Shown here one piece after another: positions 7,627-16,670 of a stretch of DNA of 64,000 nucleotides (the stretch's first letter is position 1; every line of letters starts with the position of its first letter). The stretch is from assembly GCF_004795855.1 (NCBI RefSeq), contig NZ_CP039252.1:558001-622000 (forward strand), given 5' to 3'. The translations under genes and the position numbers were made by a program. This stretch comes from Hydrogenophaga sp. PAMC20947 (GTDB taxonomy: Bacteria > Pseudomonadota > Gammaproteobacteria > Burkholderiales > Burkholderiaceae_C). The notes beneath the pieces were generated by a model. That model was not told the DNA's origin and made no database searches. It saw nothing but the letters and a program-made list of their open reading frames with translations.

Positions 7627-9288
7627 TCATGTCACTGCCATGGCGCATGGCAGCATGGTTTCAAAACCGCCCCCTGGTGGAGAGCTCGCGGCACTGCGGG
7701 TGGCTTCGGTCGATCGGCGCAGCGGTGTGAGGTCAAAAGCGGGCAGGTCGGGGTGGTCTTCGTGTGCGCGCTGAACAATTTCTGCAGCCAGCCGGCTGAG
7801 CTGCGCATTGGCATCGCGGATGCGCTGGACAAAACTGGGGGCGTCCAGCGTGTCCGAGAGACTGCGGTTGAGTTCGGCGAACCAGGGCATCTTCGCCTGG
7901 TCGAGCATCACGGCGGGGTTGCGTTTTTCACTGACCGCAGACCAGGCGCGCAGGAAGTCTTGTACCGAGCGGTTGAGCTGCTGGCAGTGGTTCAGTTCGC
8001 TGCGCAAGGCGGCCAGACTGGAAAGATCGGTCAATCGGTCGTGGAAGAAAAACTGGGCCAGCACGCCCCAGTAGTAGGTGTAGTCCCACACCACCTTGAC
8101 GGGCAAAACCTCGGGATCACCAAAAATGGGGTATTGCCCCTGATACAGCGCCAGGGTGCCTTCGTAAAACGAATGAAGCACCTGGTCAAAGGCCGATGCC
8201 CGTGCGCGCAAGCGTTGCCCCTGGCGATCCAGCGTGACCAGCTCGGTGATGTAGGTGTTGCTGATGGCGATGAAATCGCTGCCTGGGGAGTAAAACGGGT
8301 CAATGAACAGACCGGCTTCGCCCGTCAACGCCCATCGGTCGGCCGAGAACACCTGCTTGCAACCGTAAGAGAACCGCTTGAAGAACGCGAAATCTTGTAA
8401 CAATTCGCGCCGGATATCGAGTGCATCGAACAACAGGGGCTGGTACTCGGCCAACCATTCCATGGCTTTGTCGAAGCTGCTCATGCGCTCCAGCGGGTGG
8501 ATCGCAGGGTCGGCCACGATGCCAATGGAGTGCGAGCCGCAAGACAGAGGGATCAGCCAGACCCAGTAGCCAGCGCCCATCAGGTGGTTGGTGGACAGCC
8601 ACCGGGTCTGAGGGGGGCAGCGTTCGCGCCAGAGGGGGTTGTCGCTCCATTCATCCAGGTTGATGCGGTCTTTGATCCGGAACCACACGGCATGACACGC
8701 GTGGTCGTTGGGTTCGGCCAGGTCGAGTTTGCGTTTGATCAGGCCGGCACGACCACAGGCGTCCACCACCCATCTCGCCTGAACAGTGTGGGTTTGGTCT
8801 TCGCGGGTGTACGTCACCTCGTGTGGAGCCTGCGGACCCAGGTTGTCTTCGGTGAGCGAGAGCTGGCGCACGGTGGCCCCTGTCACGACTCCAATGCCGC
8901 GGGCACAGGCTTCTTTGGCCAGGTAGTTCTCGAAGATGCCACGGTCGATCTGGTAGCTCGGCATCGTCAGATGCCGGCTGGGGCCGACTTCCGTGACCTG
9001 GTCAATGTCCCTTCGGCCTTCCGAGAAGAAAAAGCGAAAACCGAATTTGCGCAGCTGTTGCTGTTGCAGGTGTTCTTTGAGGCCCAATACCTCGCCGAAA
9101 TAGTGGGCGCCGATCTCGACGGTGGATTCCCCGACTTTGTGGATGGCTTCGGGTGCAGGGGTTGCTCTGCGTTCCAGGACGAGCACGTCGATCGCCGGAT
9201 CTCTGCGTTTGAGTTGTAAAGCGAGGGTCAAACCAGCCAGACCACCGCCAAGCACCACCACATCGTGGCTGTTGAGCGTGTTTTGCAT
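7627..9288 (-). CDS. Tryptophan-halogenase-like FAD-dependent enzyme
   Basis: A 553-residue flavoprotein, first gene of the minus-strand operon. It has an FAD-binding VVLGGGLAGLTLA motif, HKVGESTVEIG, a lysine in LRKFGFRF at the position expected for the catalytic lysine, and GYWVWLIPLSCG with the W-x-W-x-I-P halogenase signature. DPFYSPGSDF matches the region closing the flavin site. Length is close to that of flavin halogenases. It is paired with a second, shorter relative downstream, separated by about 100 bp. Such genes occur in xanthomonadin and aryl polyene loci. Halogenation is a hypothesis; hydroxylation or reduction of the aryl head is equally compatible. Confidence 0.82.
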   Translation of the reverse strand: MQNTLNSHDVVVLGGGLAGLTLALQLKRRDPAIDVLVLERRATPAPEAIHKVGESTVEIGAHYFGEVLGLKEHLQQQQLRKFGFRFFFSEGRRDIDQVTEVGPSRHLTMPSYQIDRGIFENYLAKEACARGIGVVTGATVRQLSLTEDNLGPQAPHEVTYTREDQTHTVQARWVVDACGRAGLIKRKLDLAEPNDHACHAVWFRIKDRINLDEWSDNPLWRERCPPQTRWLSTNHLMGAGYWVWLIPLSCGSHSIGIVADPAIHPLERMSSFDKAMEWLAEYQPLLFDALDIRRELLQDFAFFKRFSYGCKQVFSADRWALTGEAGLFIDPFYSPGSDFIAISNTYITELVTLDRQGQRLRARASAFDQVLHSFYEGTLALYQGQYPIFGDPEVLPVKVVWDYTYYWGVLAQFFFHDRLTDLSSLAALRSELNHCQQLNRSVQDFLRAWSAVSEKRNPAVMLDQAKMPWFAELNRSLSDTLDAPSFVQRIRDANAQLSRLAAEIVQRAHEDHPDLPAFDLTPLRRSTEATRSAASSPPGGGFETMLPCAMAVT

Positions 9289-9742
9289 CCCCCAAGTATC
9301 GCTGTTTGAGCTTGCCTGGAGTGACCCTGTGCGGCCCAGATGCCCAGCTGCGGGTGGCGTGCGTGATCGCGCGGGGTGAAATGTGCAACCATTTGTTAAA
9401 TGAGCGGGTCCATCGAGCGTTTCGCTGCGCTTTCAGCGGTCAAAATGCTGGAAAAAGGGCCGTGCCTGGGGCATGCCATTGGACGGCCAACTGCGCCCTG
9501 CAAGGGGTTGCGGCTCAGATACTTGTGTGGCTGGTTGCCGCAGGATCCCGTCTGTTGGGTCCATGGCCGGGTTGCTTGGCCAAGGATTTCGCGCATCGCA
9601 CCCCATCCCGAAAAAGCCACGCCGCGCACCGCGTGGGCTGTGCTGATCTTCCCCGGACGGCGCCCGGTAAAATCACGGGCTTAGTTCTTTGCCCCGGAAT
9701 GCACTCAATGGTGTTTCAAGCGGGCGCTCAATTTGGACCTCT
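9289..9742. other. 454-bp divergent intergenic region of the pigment locus
   Basis: This gap separates the minus-strand halogenase-like operon from the plus-strand ACP gene and should carry both promoters. I see no convincing gene. An open frame runs in from the ACP side (from 9689), but the family start fits the ATG at 9743. I could not single out a clear sigma-70 promoter or a strong inverted repeat. Confidence 0.5.
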
Positions 9743-10027
9743 ATGCCCCACGAAATTTCTTCCCCCGCCGTTGAGGCGTTGATTCCTGAGGTGTCCGCCT
9801 TGATCGTTGAGGCGCTGAACCTGGAGGTGGCGGCGGCCGACATCGATCCCGATGCGTCCTTGTTTGGCGAGGGTCTGGACCTGGACTCGATCGATGTACT
9901 GGAAGTGGCCCTGGTCGTGTCCAAGAAATACGGTTTTCAGATGCAAGCCGATGATGGCAACAACGAAGCGATTTTTGCGTCGTTGAGGGCACTGACCGCC
10001 CACATCGCCAACCATCGAACGGTCTGA
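9743..10027 (+). CDS. Acyl carrier protein (aryl-polyene type)
   Basis: A 94-residue carrier protein with the 4'-phosphopantetheine attachment motif LDLDSIDVLE; the Ser is at about residue 51. It is followed by the typical VALVVSKKYGF helix. The DSI variant of the usual DSL is common in secondary-metabolism ACPs. The ATG at 9743 is chosen over an upstream in-frame ATG at 9689 because it gives the normal ACP length. Two bases after its stop comes a COG4648-like membrane protein, the same neighbour an ACP has in the E. coli aryl polyene cluster. This supports assignment to polyene synthesis rather than fatty acid synthesis. Confidence 0.9.
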   Translation: MPHEISSPAVEALIPEVSALIVEALNLEVAAADIDPDASLFGEGLDLDSIDVLEVALVVSKKYGFQMQADDGNNEAIFASLRALTAHIANHRTV

Positions 10028-10029
10028 GC

Positions 10030-10677
10030 GTGCGGATGTGGCCGGTGGTGCGCGCGGTGAGCGCCGGCCTGATGGCGGTGGCCTGGGCCATTGCGTCCTA
10101 TTTCAACAGCGCCAGTGGTCAAGCCTCCCACTGGGGTGTTGCCTTGGCGCTGGCGCCGCTCAGTCTGGTGATTTTTTTGGGCTTGTGGCGCATGCCGCAG
10201 CGCCTGCTGGCGGCGGCTCTGGGCTTGGTGCTGGTGGGCGTGCTGGTTGGCTTGTGGCCCTTGCTGACCCAACGCATCGCGACGCTGTATTTCCTGGAGC
10301 ACATGGGCGTGTACACCTTGCTGGCGGTGTTCTTCGCGCGCACCCTCACCGGTCCCGGCGAGTCGCTGGTGACGCAAATGGCACGGCGCGTACATGGCGG
10401 CGTCTTGAGTGAAAACCAACTGCGCTATACCCGGCAGGTCACCCAGGCTTGGAGCCTTTTTTTCGCGGCCATGGTGCTGGTTTCGGTGGGCTTGTTCATT
10501 TGGGCGCCTTTGCCGGTCTGGTCGGCGTTTGCCACGTTGCTGGGCGGCCCATTGATCGGGGTGATGTTTGTCGGCGAATTGCTGGTGCGGCGCTGGATCC
10601 TGCCCAATGAGGTAAATGCCTCCCTGGGGGAGACGGTTCGGGCTTGGCGCACCCATCGTTCAGAACACGAGCAGTGA
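10030..10677 (+). CDS. COG4648-like integral membrane protein of aryl polyene cluster
   Basis: A 215-residue protein with about six hydrophobic segments and a charged C-terminal tail. It begins with GTG at 10030 (or ATG at 10036), two bases after the ACP stop, so the pair is probably co-transcribed and coupled. ACP plus a membrane protein of this size and profile matches the aryl polyene gene pair known from Enterobacteria; the protein's biochemical role is not established. It is followed 63 bp later by dnaE, which probably has its own promoter. Confidence 0.72.
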   Translation: MRMWPVVRAVSAGLMAVAWAIASYFNSASGQASHWGVALALAPLSLVIFLGLWRMPQRLLAAALGLVLVGVLVGLWPLLTQRIATLYFLEHMGVYTLLAVFFARTLTGPGESLVTQMARRVHGGVLSENQLRYTRQVTQAWSLFFAAMVLVSVGLFIWAPLPVWSAFATLLGGPLIGVMFVGELLVRRWILPNEVNASLGETVRAWRTHRSEHEQ

Positions 10678-10740
10678 ACCGAGCAAGTCTTTAGACCTTC
10701 CCAGCCGGTTGCAAGGCCTTTGATCTGAGAAAATGGGGGC

Positions 10741-13700
10741 ATGTTCATACACCTGCGCCTGCACACCGAGTTTTCTGTCGTCGATGGAACCAACCGCATC
10801 GATGAAGTGGTGGCCGCGGCTGCGGCCGATGGCCAGCCAGCCTTGGCCATCACCGACCTCAACAACCTGTTTGGCGCGGTCAAGTTTTACAAAGAGGCGC
10901 GCGGCAAAGGGGTGAAGCCCCTGCTCGGCGCTGAAGTGTTGCTGCAGGGCTTCACCGAGCAGACGCTCAATGCCATGCCCGGGAGCCATCAACCGGCTGC
11001 GCCCAAAGTGATTTTGCTGGTCCAGGACACGCAGGGTTACCTCAACCTGTGCGAATTGCTCGCCCGAGCCTGGACACGAACCGACGGGCGCGGGCCTGCG
11101 GTGTTGCAGCGAGCGTGGCTGGAAGAGCTCAATGGGGGCCTGCTGATGCTTGCCGGTGCCCAGGCGGGGCCGGTGGGACAGGCACTCCTGCAAGGAGATA
11201 CCCAGCGCGCGGCCGATGTCGCCTTGCAGCTGTCCAGCCTTTTTACCCACCGCTTTTATATTGAAGTGCAGCGGGCGGGTCGACCGGACGATGAGCGCCA
11301 TGTGACCGCTGCGGTGCAGCTGGCGGCCCGCCTGCATTTGCCTGTGGTGGCCACCCATCCGGTGCAGTTCCTCACCGAGGAAGACTACGAAGCGCATGAA
11401 GCCCGGGTGTGTATCTCCGATGGTGAAATCCTGGGCAACCGGCGCCGGGTGCGCCGCTTCACCCGCGAGCAGTATTTCAAGAGCGCAGAGCAAATGACCG
11501 CTTTGTTTGCCGATCTCCCCTCGGCTGTGGCCAATACGCTGGAAATCGCCAAGCGCTGCACGCTCACGCTGGTGTTGGGCAAGCCGCAGCTGCCTGATTT
11601 CCCCACGCCGCTGATCGATGGTGTGCCCATGCCCATGGCGGACTTCTTCCGCCAGTCATCGTTTGAAGGCCTGGAAGATCGCCTGGTCCACCTGTACCCG
11701 GATGCGACCAAACGCGAAACCGAGCGTCCTCGTTATGTGGCGCGTCTGGAGTTTGAGATCAACACGATCCTGAACATGGGCTTCCCCGGCTACTTCCTGA
11801 TCGTGGGCGATTTCATCATCTGGGCCAAGAAAAACGGTTGCCCGGTCGGACCTGGTCGAGGTTCGGGCGCCGGTTCACTGGTGGCTTATGCGCTGAAGAT
11901 CACCGATCTGGATCCGCTGCAATACAACCTGCTGTTTGAGCGCTTTCTGAACCCGGAACGGGTGTCCATGCCCGACTTCGACATCGATTTTTGCCAAAGC
12001 AACCGCGATCGGGTGATCGATTATGTGAAGGACAAATACGGCAAGAACGCCGTGAGCCAGATCGCCACCTTCGGCACCATGGCAGCCCGCGCCGCCATCC
12101 GCGACGTGGGTCGTGTGCTTGATTTTTCCTACGGCTTTTGTGACGGCATCTCCAAGCTGATCCCGAACAAGCCGGGCAAACCCATCACCATCCAGTACCC
12201 GCCGCCAGACGTCAAGGACGATGACAGGGAAAAGTACGCCATGCTGGCAGAGCCCATGCTGGCCGAGCGGATCCAGAAAGAGGAAGACGTCAAAACCCTG
12301 ATCGAGCTGGCCCAGAAGCTCGAAGGCATGACGCGCAACATCGGCATGCACGCCGGGGGCGTTTTGATCGCGCCCGGCAAGCTGACCGACTTCTGCCCAC
12401 TCTATGCCCAGCCGGGCAGTGATTCGGCGGTGAGCCAGTACGACAAGGACGACGTGGAGGCCGTCGGCCTGGTGAAGTTCGACTTCTTGGGCTTGGCCAC
12501 GCTGACCATCCTGGAGATCGCCCGCGAATTCATCGCCACGCGCCACAAGGGACAAGAGGATTTTTGCTTCGAAAACGTGCCGCTGGACGATGCCAGAACC
12601 TATGCGCTGTTTTCCCGCGGACAAACCGAAGCGGTGTTCCAGTTTGAAAGCCGGGGCATGCAAGGGATGTTGCGCGATGCCAAACCGTCGCGCCTGGAAG
12701 ACCTGATCGCGCTCAACGCCTTGTACCGGCCCGGGCCTATGGACCTGATCCCCAGCTTCGTGGCCCGCAAGCACGGGCGCGAGGTGATCGAGTACCCGCA
12801 CCCGCTGGTGGCCAATATGCTGTCGGAGACCTACGGCATCATGGTCTACCAGGAGCAGGTGATGCAGACCGCCCAGATCCTGGGCGGCTATTCGCTGGGT
12901 GGCGCCGACATGCTGCGCCGTGCCATGGGCAAGAAGAAGGCCGAAGAAATGGCCGAGCACCGCACCATCTTCCGCGCCGGTGCGGCGAAAAACGGTATCG
13001 ATGAGAAAAAGGCCGACGAAATCTTCGACTTGATGGAGAAGTTCGCGGGCTACGGCTTCAACAAGTCCCACGCCGCCGCTTACTCCCTGCTGGCGTATCA
13101 CACGGGCTGGCTCAAGGTGCACTACGCGGCCGAGTTCTTCTGCGCCAACATGACGGTGGAGATGGACGACACCGACAAGCTCAAGGTGCTGGTGGACGAC
13201 GCCCACAAAATGGGTCTGAGCTTCGAAGCGCCCGATGTGAACCGCAGCTTCTACCGCTTTGAGCCCATCACCGACAAGGCCATCCGCTATGGCCTGGGCG
13301 CCATCAAGGGCACCGGGCAACTGGCCATTGAGGCTATCGTGGCCGCTCGCGAGGGCCGCGGCGAAGGCGCCAGCGGCAGCGAGGAAGGCCCGTTCAAGAG
13401 CCTGTTTGATTTCTGCCGGCGGGTGGACCGCAGCCGCTTGAACAAGCGCACGGTTGAAGCACTGATCAAGGCCGGCGCCTTTGATTCGCTGCACCTGAAC
13501 CGCGCCGAGGTGCTGGCTTCGGTGGAGCGCGCGTTCAACTTTGCCGCTGCCCAGCAGGTGAACGTCAATCAAGGCGGGCTGTTTGACACGATGGGTGCCG
13601 ACGACCATGGCTCCAGCACCCAGGAACCCGATCTGGTGCCCACCACGCCCTGGGGTGTGAAAGAACAGCTGACGCTGGAGAAGACCGCCATGGGCTTCTA

Positions 13701-14307
13701 CTTCTCGGGGCACCTGTTTGACGAGGTGCGACGGGAGGTGCGGCGGTTTGCCCGCACCGCGCTGGAAGATGTCAAGGAAAGCCGCGACCCGGTGATTCTG
13801 GCGGGCATCGTCAACGACTTTCGCGTGATCAACGGCCAGCGCGGCCGCCTGGCCCTGTTCAAGCTGGACGACAAGACGGCGGTGCTGGAAATCAGCGCCG
13901 ATGAAACCCTCATCAACTTGCACCGCAACCTGCTCAAGGACGACGAGCTCATCGTGGTGCAGGCCGTGGCGCAGCCTGATCGCTTTTCAGGGGGCTTGCG
14001 GTTGAAGATCCAGCAGATCTGGGACCTGGCTTCGGCGCGTTGCCGGTTTGGCAAGTACCTGCGTGTCGCCGTCAACGGGCATGCGCCTTCGGTGGTGCAA
14101 CTGGTGCGGGACTTCCCGCCCAAGCGGGAAGTGACCGATCAGGGGGAGCTGGTGCGTGGCCTGCCGGTCCGTCTGGCCTTGATGCGCGAAGGTGCCCAGT
14201 GTGAATTGCAACTCGACGACAGGGCCTTGTTTTTCCCCACAGACGCGGCCTTGGCGAGCTGGATGGCGCAGGCACACGAACAGCGGGCCGAGATCGTCTT
14301 TGATTGA
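10741..14307 (+). CDS. dnaE: DNA polymerase III subunit alpha
   Basis: The replicative polymerase subunit, 1188 residues (E. coli 1160). An N-terminal PHP domain (FIHLRLHTEFSVVDG; PALAITDLNNLFGAVKFYK) is followed by the C-family polymerase core. Catalytic aspartates are visible in PDFDIDF (about residues 408-412) and in VKFDFLGLATL (about 580). GPGRGSGAGSLVAY marks the palm, and a helix-hairpin-helix and OB fold follow; the OB segment VILAGIVNDFRVINGQRGRLALFKLDD lies near residue 1020. The ATG at 10741 begins the PHP domain exactly as in homologues. All key residues look intact, so this is the essential housekeeping gene. Confidence 0.98.
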   Translation: MFIHLRLHTEFSVVDGTNRIDEVVAAAAADGQPALAITDLNNLFGAVKFYKEARGKGVKPLLGAEVLLQGFTEQTLNAMPGSHQPAAPKVILLVQDTQGYLNLCELLARAWTRTDGRGPAVLQRAWLEELNGGLLMLAGAQAGPVGQALLQGDTQRAADVALQLSSLFTHRFYIEVQRAGRPDDERHVTAAVQLAARLHLPVVATHPVQFLTEEDYEAHEARVCISDGEILGNRRRVRRFTREQYFKSAEQMTALFADLPSAVANTLEIAKRCTLTLVLGKPQLPDFPTPLIDGVPMPMADFFRQSSFEGLEDRLVHLYPDATKRETERPRYVARLEFEINTILNMGFPGYFLIVGDFIIWAKKNGCPVGPGRGSGAGSLVAYALKITDLDPLQYNLLFERFLNPERVSMPDFDIDFCQSNRDRVIDYVKDKYGKNAVSQIATFGTMAARAAIRDVGRVLDFSYGFCDGISKLIPNKPGKPITIQYPPPDVKDDDREKYAMLAEPMLAERIQKEEDVKTLIELAQKLEGMTRNIGMHAGGVLIAPGKLTDFCPLYAQPGSDSAVSQYDKDDVEAVGLVKFDFLGLATLTILEIAREFIATRHKGQEDFCFENVPLDDARTYALFSRGQTEAVFQFESRGMQGMLRDAKPSRLEDLIALNALYRPGPMDLIPSFVARKHGREVIEYPHPLVANMLSETYGIMVYQEQVMQTAQILGGYSLGGADMLRRAMGKKKAEEMAEHRTIFRAGAAKNGIDEKKADEIFDLMEKFAGYGFNKSHAAAYSLLAYHTGWLKVHYAAEFFCANMTVEMDDTDKLKVLVDDAHKMGLSFEAPDVNRSFYRFEPITDKAIRYGLGAIKGTGQLAIEAIVAAREGRGEGASGSEEGPFKSLFDFCRRVDRSRLNKRTVEALIKAGAFDSLHLNRAEVLASVERAFNFAAAQQVNVNQGGLFDTMGADDHGSSTQEPDLVPTTPWGVKEQLTLEKTAMGFYFSGHLFDEVRREVRRFARTALEDVKESRDPVILAGIVNDFRVINGQRGRLALFKLDDKTAVLEISADETLINLHRNLLKDDELIVVQAVAQPDRFSGGLRLKIQQIWDLASARCRFGKYLRVAVNGHAPSVVQLVRDFPPKREVTDQGELVRGLPVRLALMREGAQCELQLDDRALFFPTDAALASWMAQAHEQRAEIVFD

Positions 14308-14314
14308 TCCTATC

Positions 14315-14333
14315 GGCAGCTCAATGAGCTGCC
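14315..14333 (+). terminator. Short perfect hairpin after dnaE (weak terminator candidate)
   Basis: GGCAGCTC-AAT-GAGCTGCC begins 7 bp after the dnaE stop. The stem is perfect (8 bp), but C-rich sequence rather than a T run follows, so intrinsic termination is uncertain. It could protect the dnaE mRNA end instead. Confidence 0.35.
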
Positions 14334-14412
14334 CCAAAGCCAAGCCGATACCCCCGGGTGTTGCAAGGATCTGACGGGCCGATGGTTCAAAACGCGATCT
14401 AAAAATGGCGCA

Positions 14413-14441
14413 TTGAATATTTTTAAGTTATCACCGATAAC
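14413..14441 (+). promoter_or_regulatory. Candidate promoter with embedded palindrome upstream of the sensor kinase
   Basis: TTGAAT (14413-14418) and GATAAC (14436-14441) are 17 bp apart, a fair sigma-70 pair in an AT-rich island. The -10 half is also the right arm of a perfect inverted repeat, GTTATC-ACC-GATAAC (14427-14441), an operator-like site. Transcription from it would start at or next to the ATG at 14448. No experimental support; read from sequence only. Confidence 0.4.
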
Positions 14442-14447
14442 CTAAGA

Positions 14448-16670
14448 ATGTTCTCCATTCGCTATAAAGCTTGGGCGCTGGTGGTTGTCACGGTAGCTGT
14501 GCTGACCACTGTTGCAGTCTGGTTTTCAAGTCAAAGCATTTCCACCTCTTTCTTGGTGCTGGAGAAGGCGCGCGCTGAGCAAGATGGTGAACGGGCGCGG
14601 CGGATGCTCCAGCAAAACCTTGCCAACCTCTCCGCATCGGGTAGGGACTATGCCTTCTGGGTCGACACGGTTCGTTTCGCCACCGGCAAAAATCCCAGCT
14701 TCTTGAAGGACAACTTTCCCTCGGAGACCATGCAATCGCTGCGGTTGTCCGGCGTGCTGGTATACGACGCAAAGGGTGTCTTGGTCGGAGGCACATCGTT
14801 GACCGCTGAGGCCACGCTGGTGAAGCCCAGCCCAGAGGAAGAGCAAGTGGCCCATGCACTGATTGGCTCCGTGTTGAGCGATCCCCACAGTGAGACTTTG
14901 ATCGAAACCTACCGACAGATTGATGGCACGTTGTACTTGTTGTCGGTGGCTCCGGTGCGAGAACAGTTGGCTGTCGGGACCCCGCCCAAAGGCGCGCAAG
15001 TGGTGTTTCGCCGTTTCGGCGCATTCGAACATGAGCGCTTTGCGCAGGTGATGCTGAACCCGGTGGACTTTTCCTTTGACACCGGTCAAGTGAGATGGGT
15101 CGACCTGGAACTGCGGGTCTTGGGCGATAGCCGCGCAGAAGCGAGGGCGGGGGTGATGGACCACCAGAACCAACCAGTGGCCCATTTGGTGGTCAGCCTC
15201 GACCGTTTGCTGCATCAAAAAGGGCAATCGCTGATTTGGGCCACGGCGGTGCAGGTGGCCCTGGCGGGGCTGGTGATGGGTGCCTTGTTGGTGCTGTTGC
15301 TCGATCGGCTTTTGTTGCGGCGGCTCAAGCGCATGCACCAGCAGCTCATCGCCATTGGCGAGCAGGGTGCCCAGACCGGAGTCCCGATCGAAGAGTCTGG
15401 CCATGACGAGCTCAGCGATCTGGGTCGCGGGCTGAACGAGGTGCTGGTTCTCTCCCGCCAGATGGTCATGCAGCGAGAAAACCACGCTGTGCAGGAAGCT
15501 GAACAGGTCAAGCTGGCTCAAACCGAGAAGGCCGAAGCGCTTCACCGGTTCGTTGGCGGCATCGCACACGACTTCAACAACGCCCTCGCAGGCATATCGG
15601 GCTGGACTCGGCTGGCGATGGAGGATCTGGACAAAACCCATCCTGCCTATGAATCGCTGCAGCATGCGCTCAAGGGATCGCGCCACGCCTCCAACCTCAT
15701 CCGGCAGTTGCAGGCCTACAACCGCAAGGCTGCGCCTGTGCTGCAGTGGCTGTCGCTTGGCGATCTGATTCAACCCTCTTTCAGCCTGCTGGATCCGTCC
15801 CAAGCACGGCGCTGTGAACTGCAGGTTGTCAGCCTGAACGGGCACGCGTGGGTCAAGGCCGACCCGACGCAAATGCAGCAGGTGCTGACCAACCTGCTCG
15901 CCAATGCAGCAGACGCCATGAACGGTACAGGCAAGATCACGGTGACCGTGGATCATGTTGACCTGCCTGCCCCATCGGGTGTTTTGATGGTGGCAGAGGC
16001 CGCTGTCTTGCCCGCAGGCCGCTACGTTTTGCTCTCGGTGGGCGATGAGGGGCCCGGTATTGCCCCCGGGAATCTGCACCGCATTTTCGACCCTTTTTTC
16101 ACCACCAAGTCGGTCGGGCGAGGCACTGGCCTGGGGCTTTCGGTCTCGCAAGGCATTTTGTCGCGGCATGGCGGCGTCATCGGCGTGGTCAGCCAACCGG
16201 GGCAGGGCACCACTTTCCATGTGTACCTTCCCGCTTGTCTGGAGCCCGGTGAGCTGGCGGTTCCTTTGCCGGCATCGGATGCGCTTGTGTGTGGAGGGCG
16301 GCTGTTGTTTGTGGACGATGACCACCTGGTCCGGACCGCCTGGTCGGCCTTGCTGGAGCGAGCAGGATGGGATGTCACCCAGGCCGTCGATGGCGAGGCT
16401 GCCTGGGCGATGTTTCAGCAAGGCGACCAGCGCTGGGATGTGGTGTTGACCGATCTCGCCATGCCCCGTCTGGATGGCGTGGAGCTGGCGCGACGCATCC
16501 GCAGCACGTCCGGTGCGCCGCCCATTGTTTTGATGAGTGGCAATGTGGGGGCCGAGGAGGGTGCTCGGCTGGTCCGCGGGGACTTTGCCGCCGTTTTGCA
16601 CAAGCCGGTGGATCCGGAAGCCCTGAACAAGGTCCTCGCCGAGGTACTGACGAAGGCCACCTCCCTTTAG
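14448..16670 (+). CDS. Hybrid sensor histidine kinase/response regulator with CHASE4-like sensor
   Basis: A 740-residue inner-membrane kinase. TM1 is at about residues 8-28. A ~240-residue periplasmic domain with a CHASE4-like pattern (YAFWVDTVRFATG near residue 65) follows, then TM2 at about 265-290, a HAMP-like linker and coiled coil. HisKA has FVGGIAHDFNNALAG (His near residue 373). The ATP-binding domain carries N, G1 and G2 boxes (LLANAADAM; VGDEGPGI; GRGTGLGLSVS). A C-terminal receiver has LLFVDDDHL and the acceptor Asp in VLTDLAMPRLDG (about 668), plus LHKPV. The HDFNN motif places it with hybrid kinases that have one fused receiver. No partner regulator lies beside it, and its signal is unknown. 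Confidence 0.93.
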   Translation: MFSIRYKAWALVVVTVAVLTTVAVWFSSQSISTSFLVLEKARAEQDGERARRMLQQNLANLSASGRDYAFWVDTVRFATGKNPSFLKDNFPSETMQSLRLSGVLVYDAKGVLVGGTSLTAEATLVKPSPEEEQVAHALIGSVLSDPHSETLIETYRQIDGTLYLLSVAPVREQLAVGTPPKGAQVVFRRFGAFEHERFAQVMLNPVDFSFDTGQVRWVDLELRVLGDSRAEARAGVMDHQNQPVAHLVVSLDRLLHQKGQSLIWATAVQVALAGLVMGALLVLLLDRLLLRRLKRMHQQLIAIGEQGAQTGVPIEESGHDELSDLGRGLNEVLVLSRQMVMQRENHAVQEAEQVKLAQTEKAEALHRFVGGIAHDFNNALAGISGWTRLAMEDLDKTHPAYESLQHALKGSRHASNLIRQLQAYNRKAAPVLQWLSLGDLIQPSFSLLDPSQARRCELQVVSLNGHAWVKADPTQMQQVLTNLLANAADAMNGTGKITVTVDHVDLPAPSGVLMVAEAAVLPAGRYVLLSVGDEGPGIAPGNLHRIFDPFFTTKSVGRGTGLGLSVSQGILSRHGGVIGVVSQPGQGTTFHVYLPACLEPGELAVPLPASDALVCGGRLLFVDDDHLVRTAWSALLERAGWDVTQAVDGEAAWAMFQQGDQRWDVVLTDLAMPRLDGVELARRIRSTSGAPPIVLMSGNVGAEEGARLVRGDFAAVLHKPVDPEALNKVLAEVLTKATSL

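Noticed and set aside
9689..9742. Upstream ATG giving the ACP an 18-residue N-terminal extension
   Set aside because: ACPs begin close to the first helix; MPHEISSPAVEAL at 9743 fits and the extension has no family support.
11875..13923. Long open frame on the minus strand inside dnaE (682 codons)
   Set aside because: Antisense to an intact essential gene; composition is His/Gln/Val-rich as expected from a reverse frame of GC-rich coding DNA, and no domain is visible.
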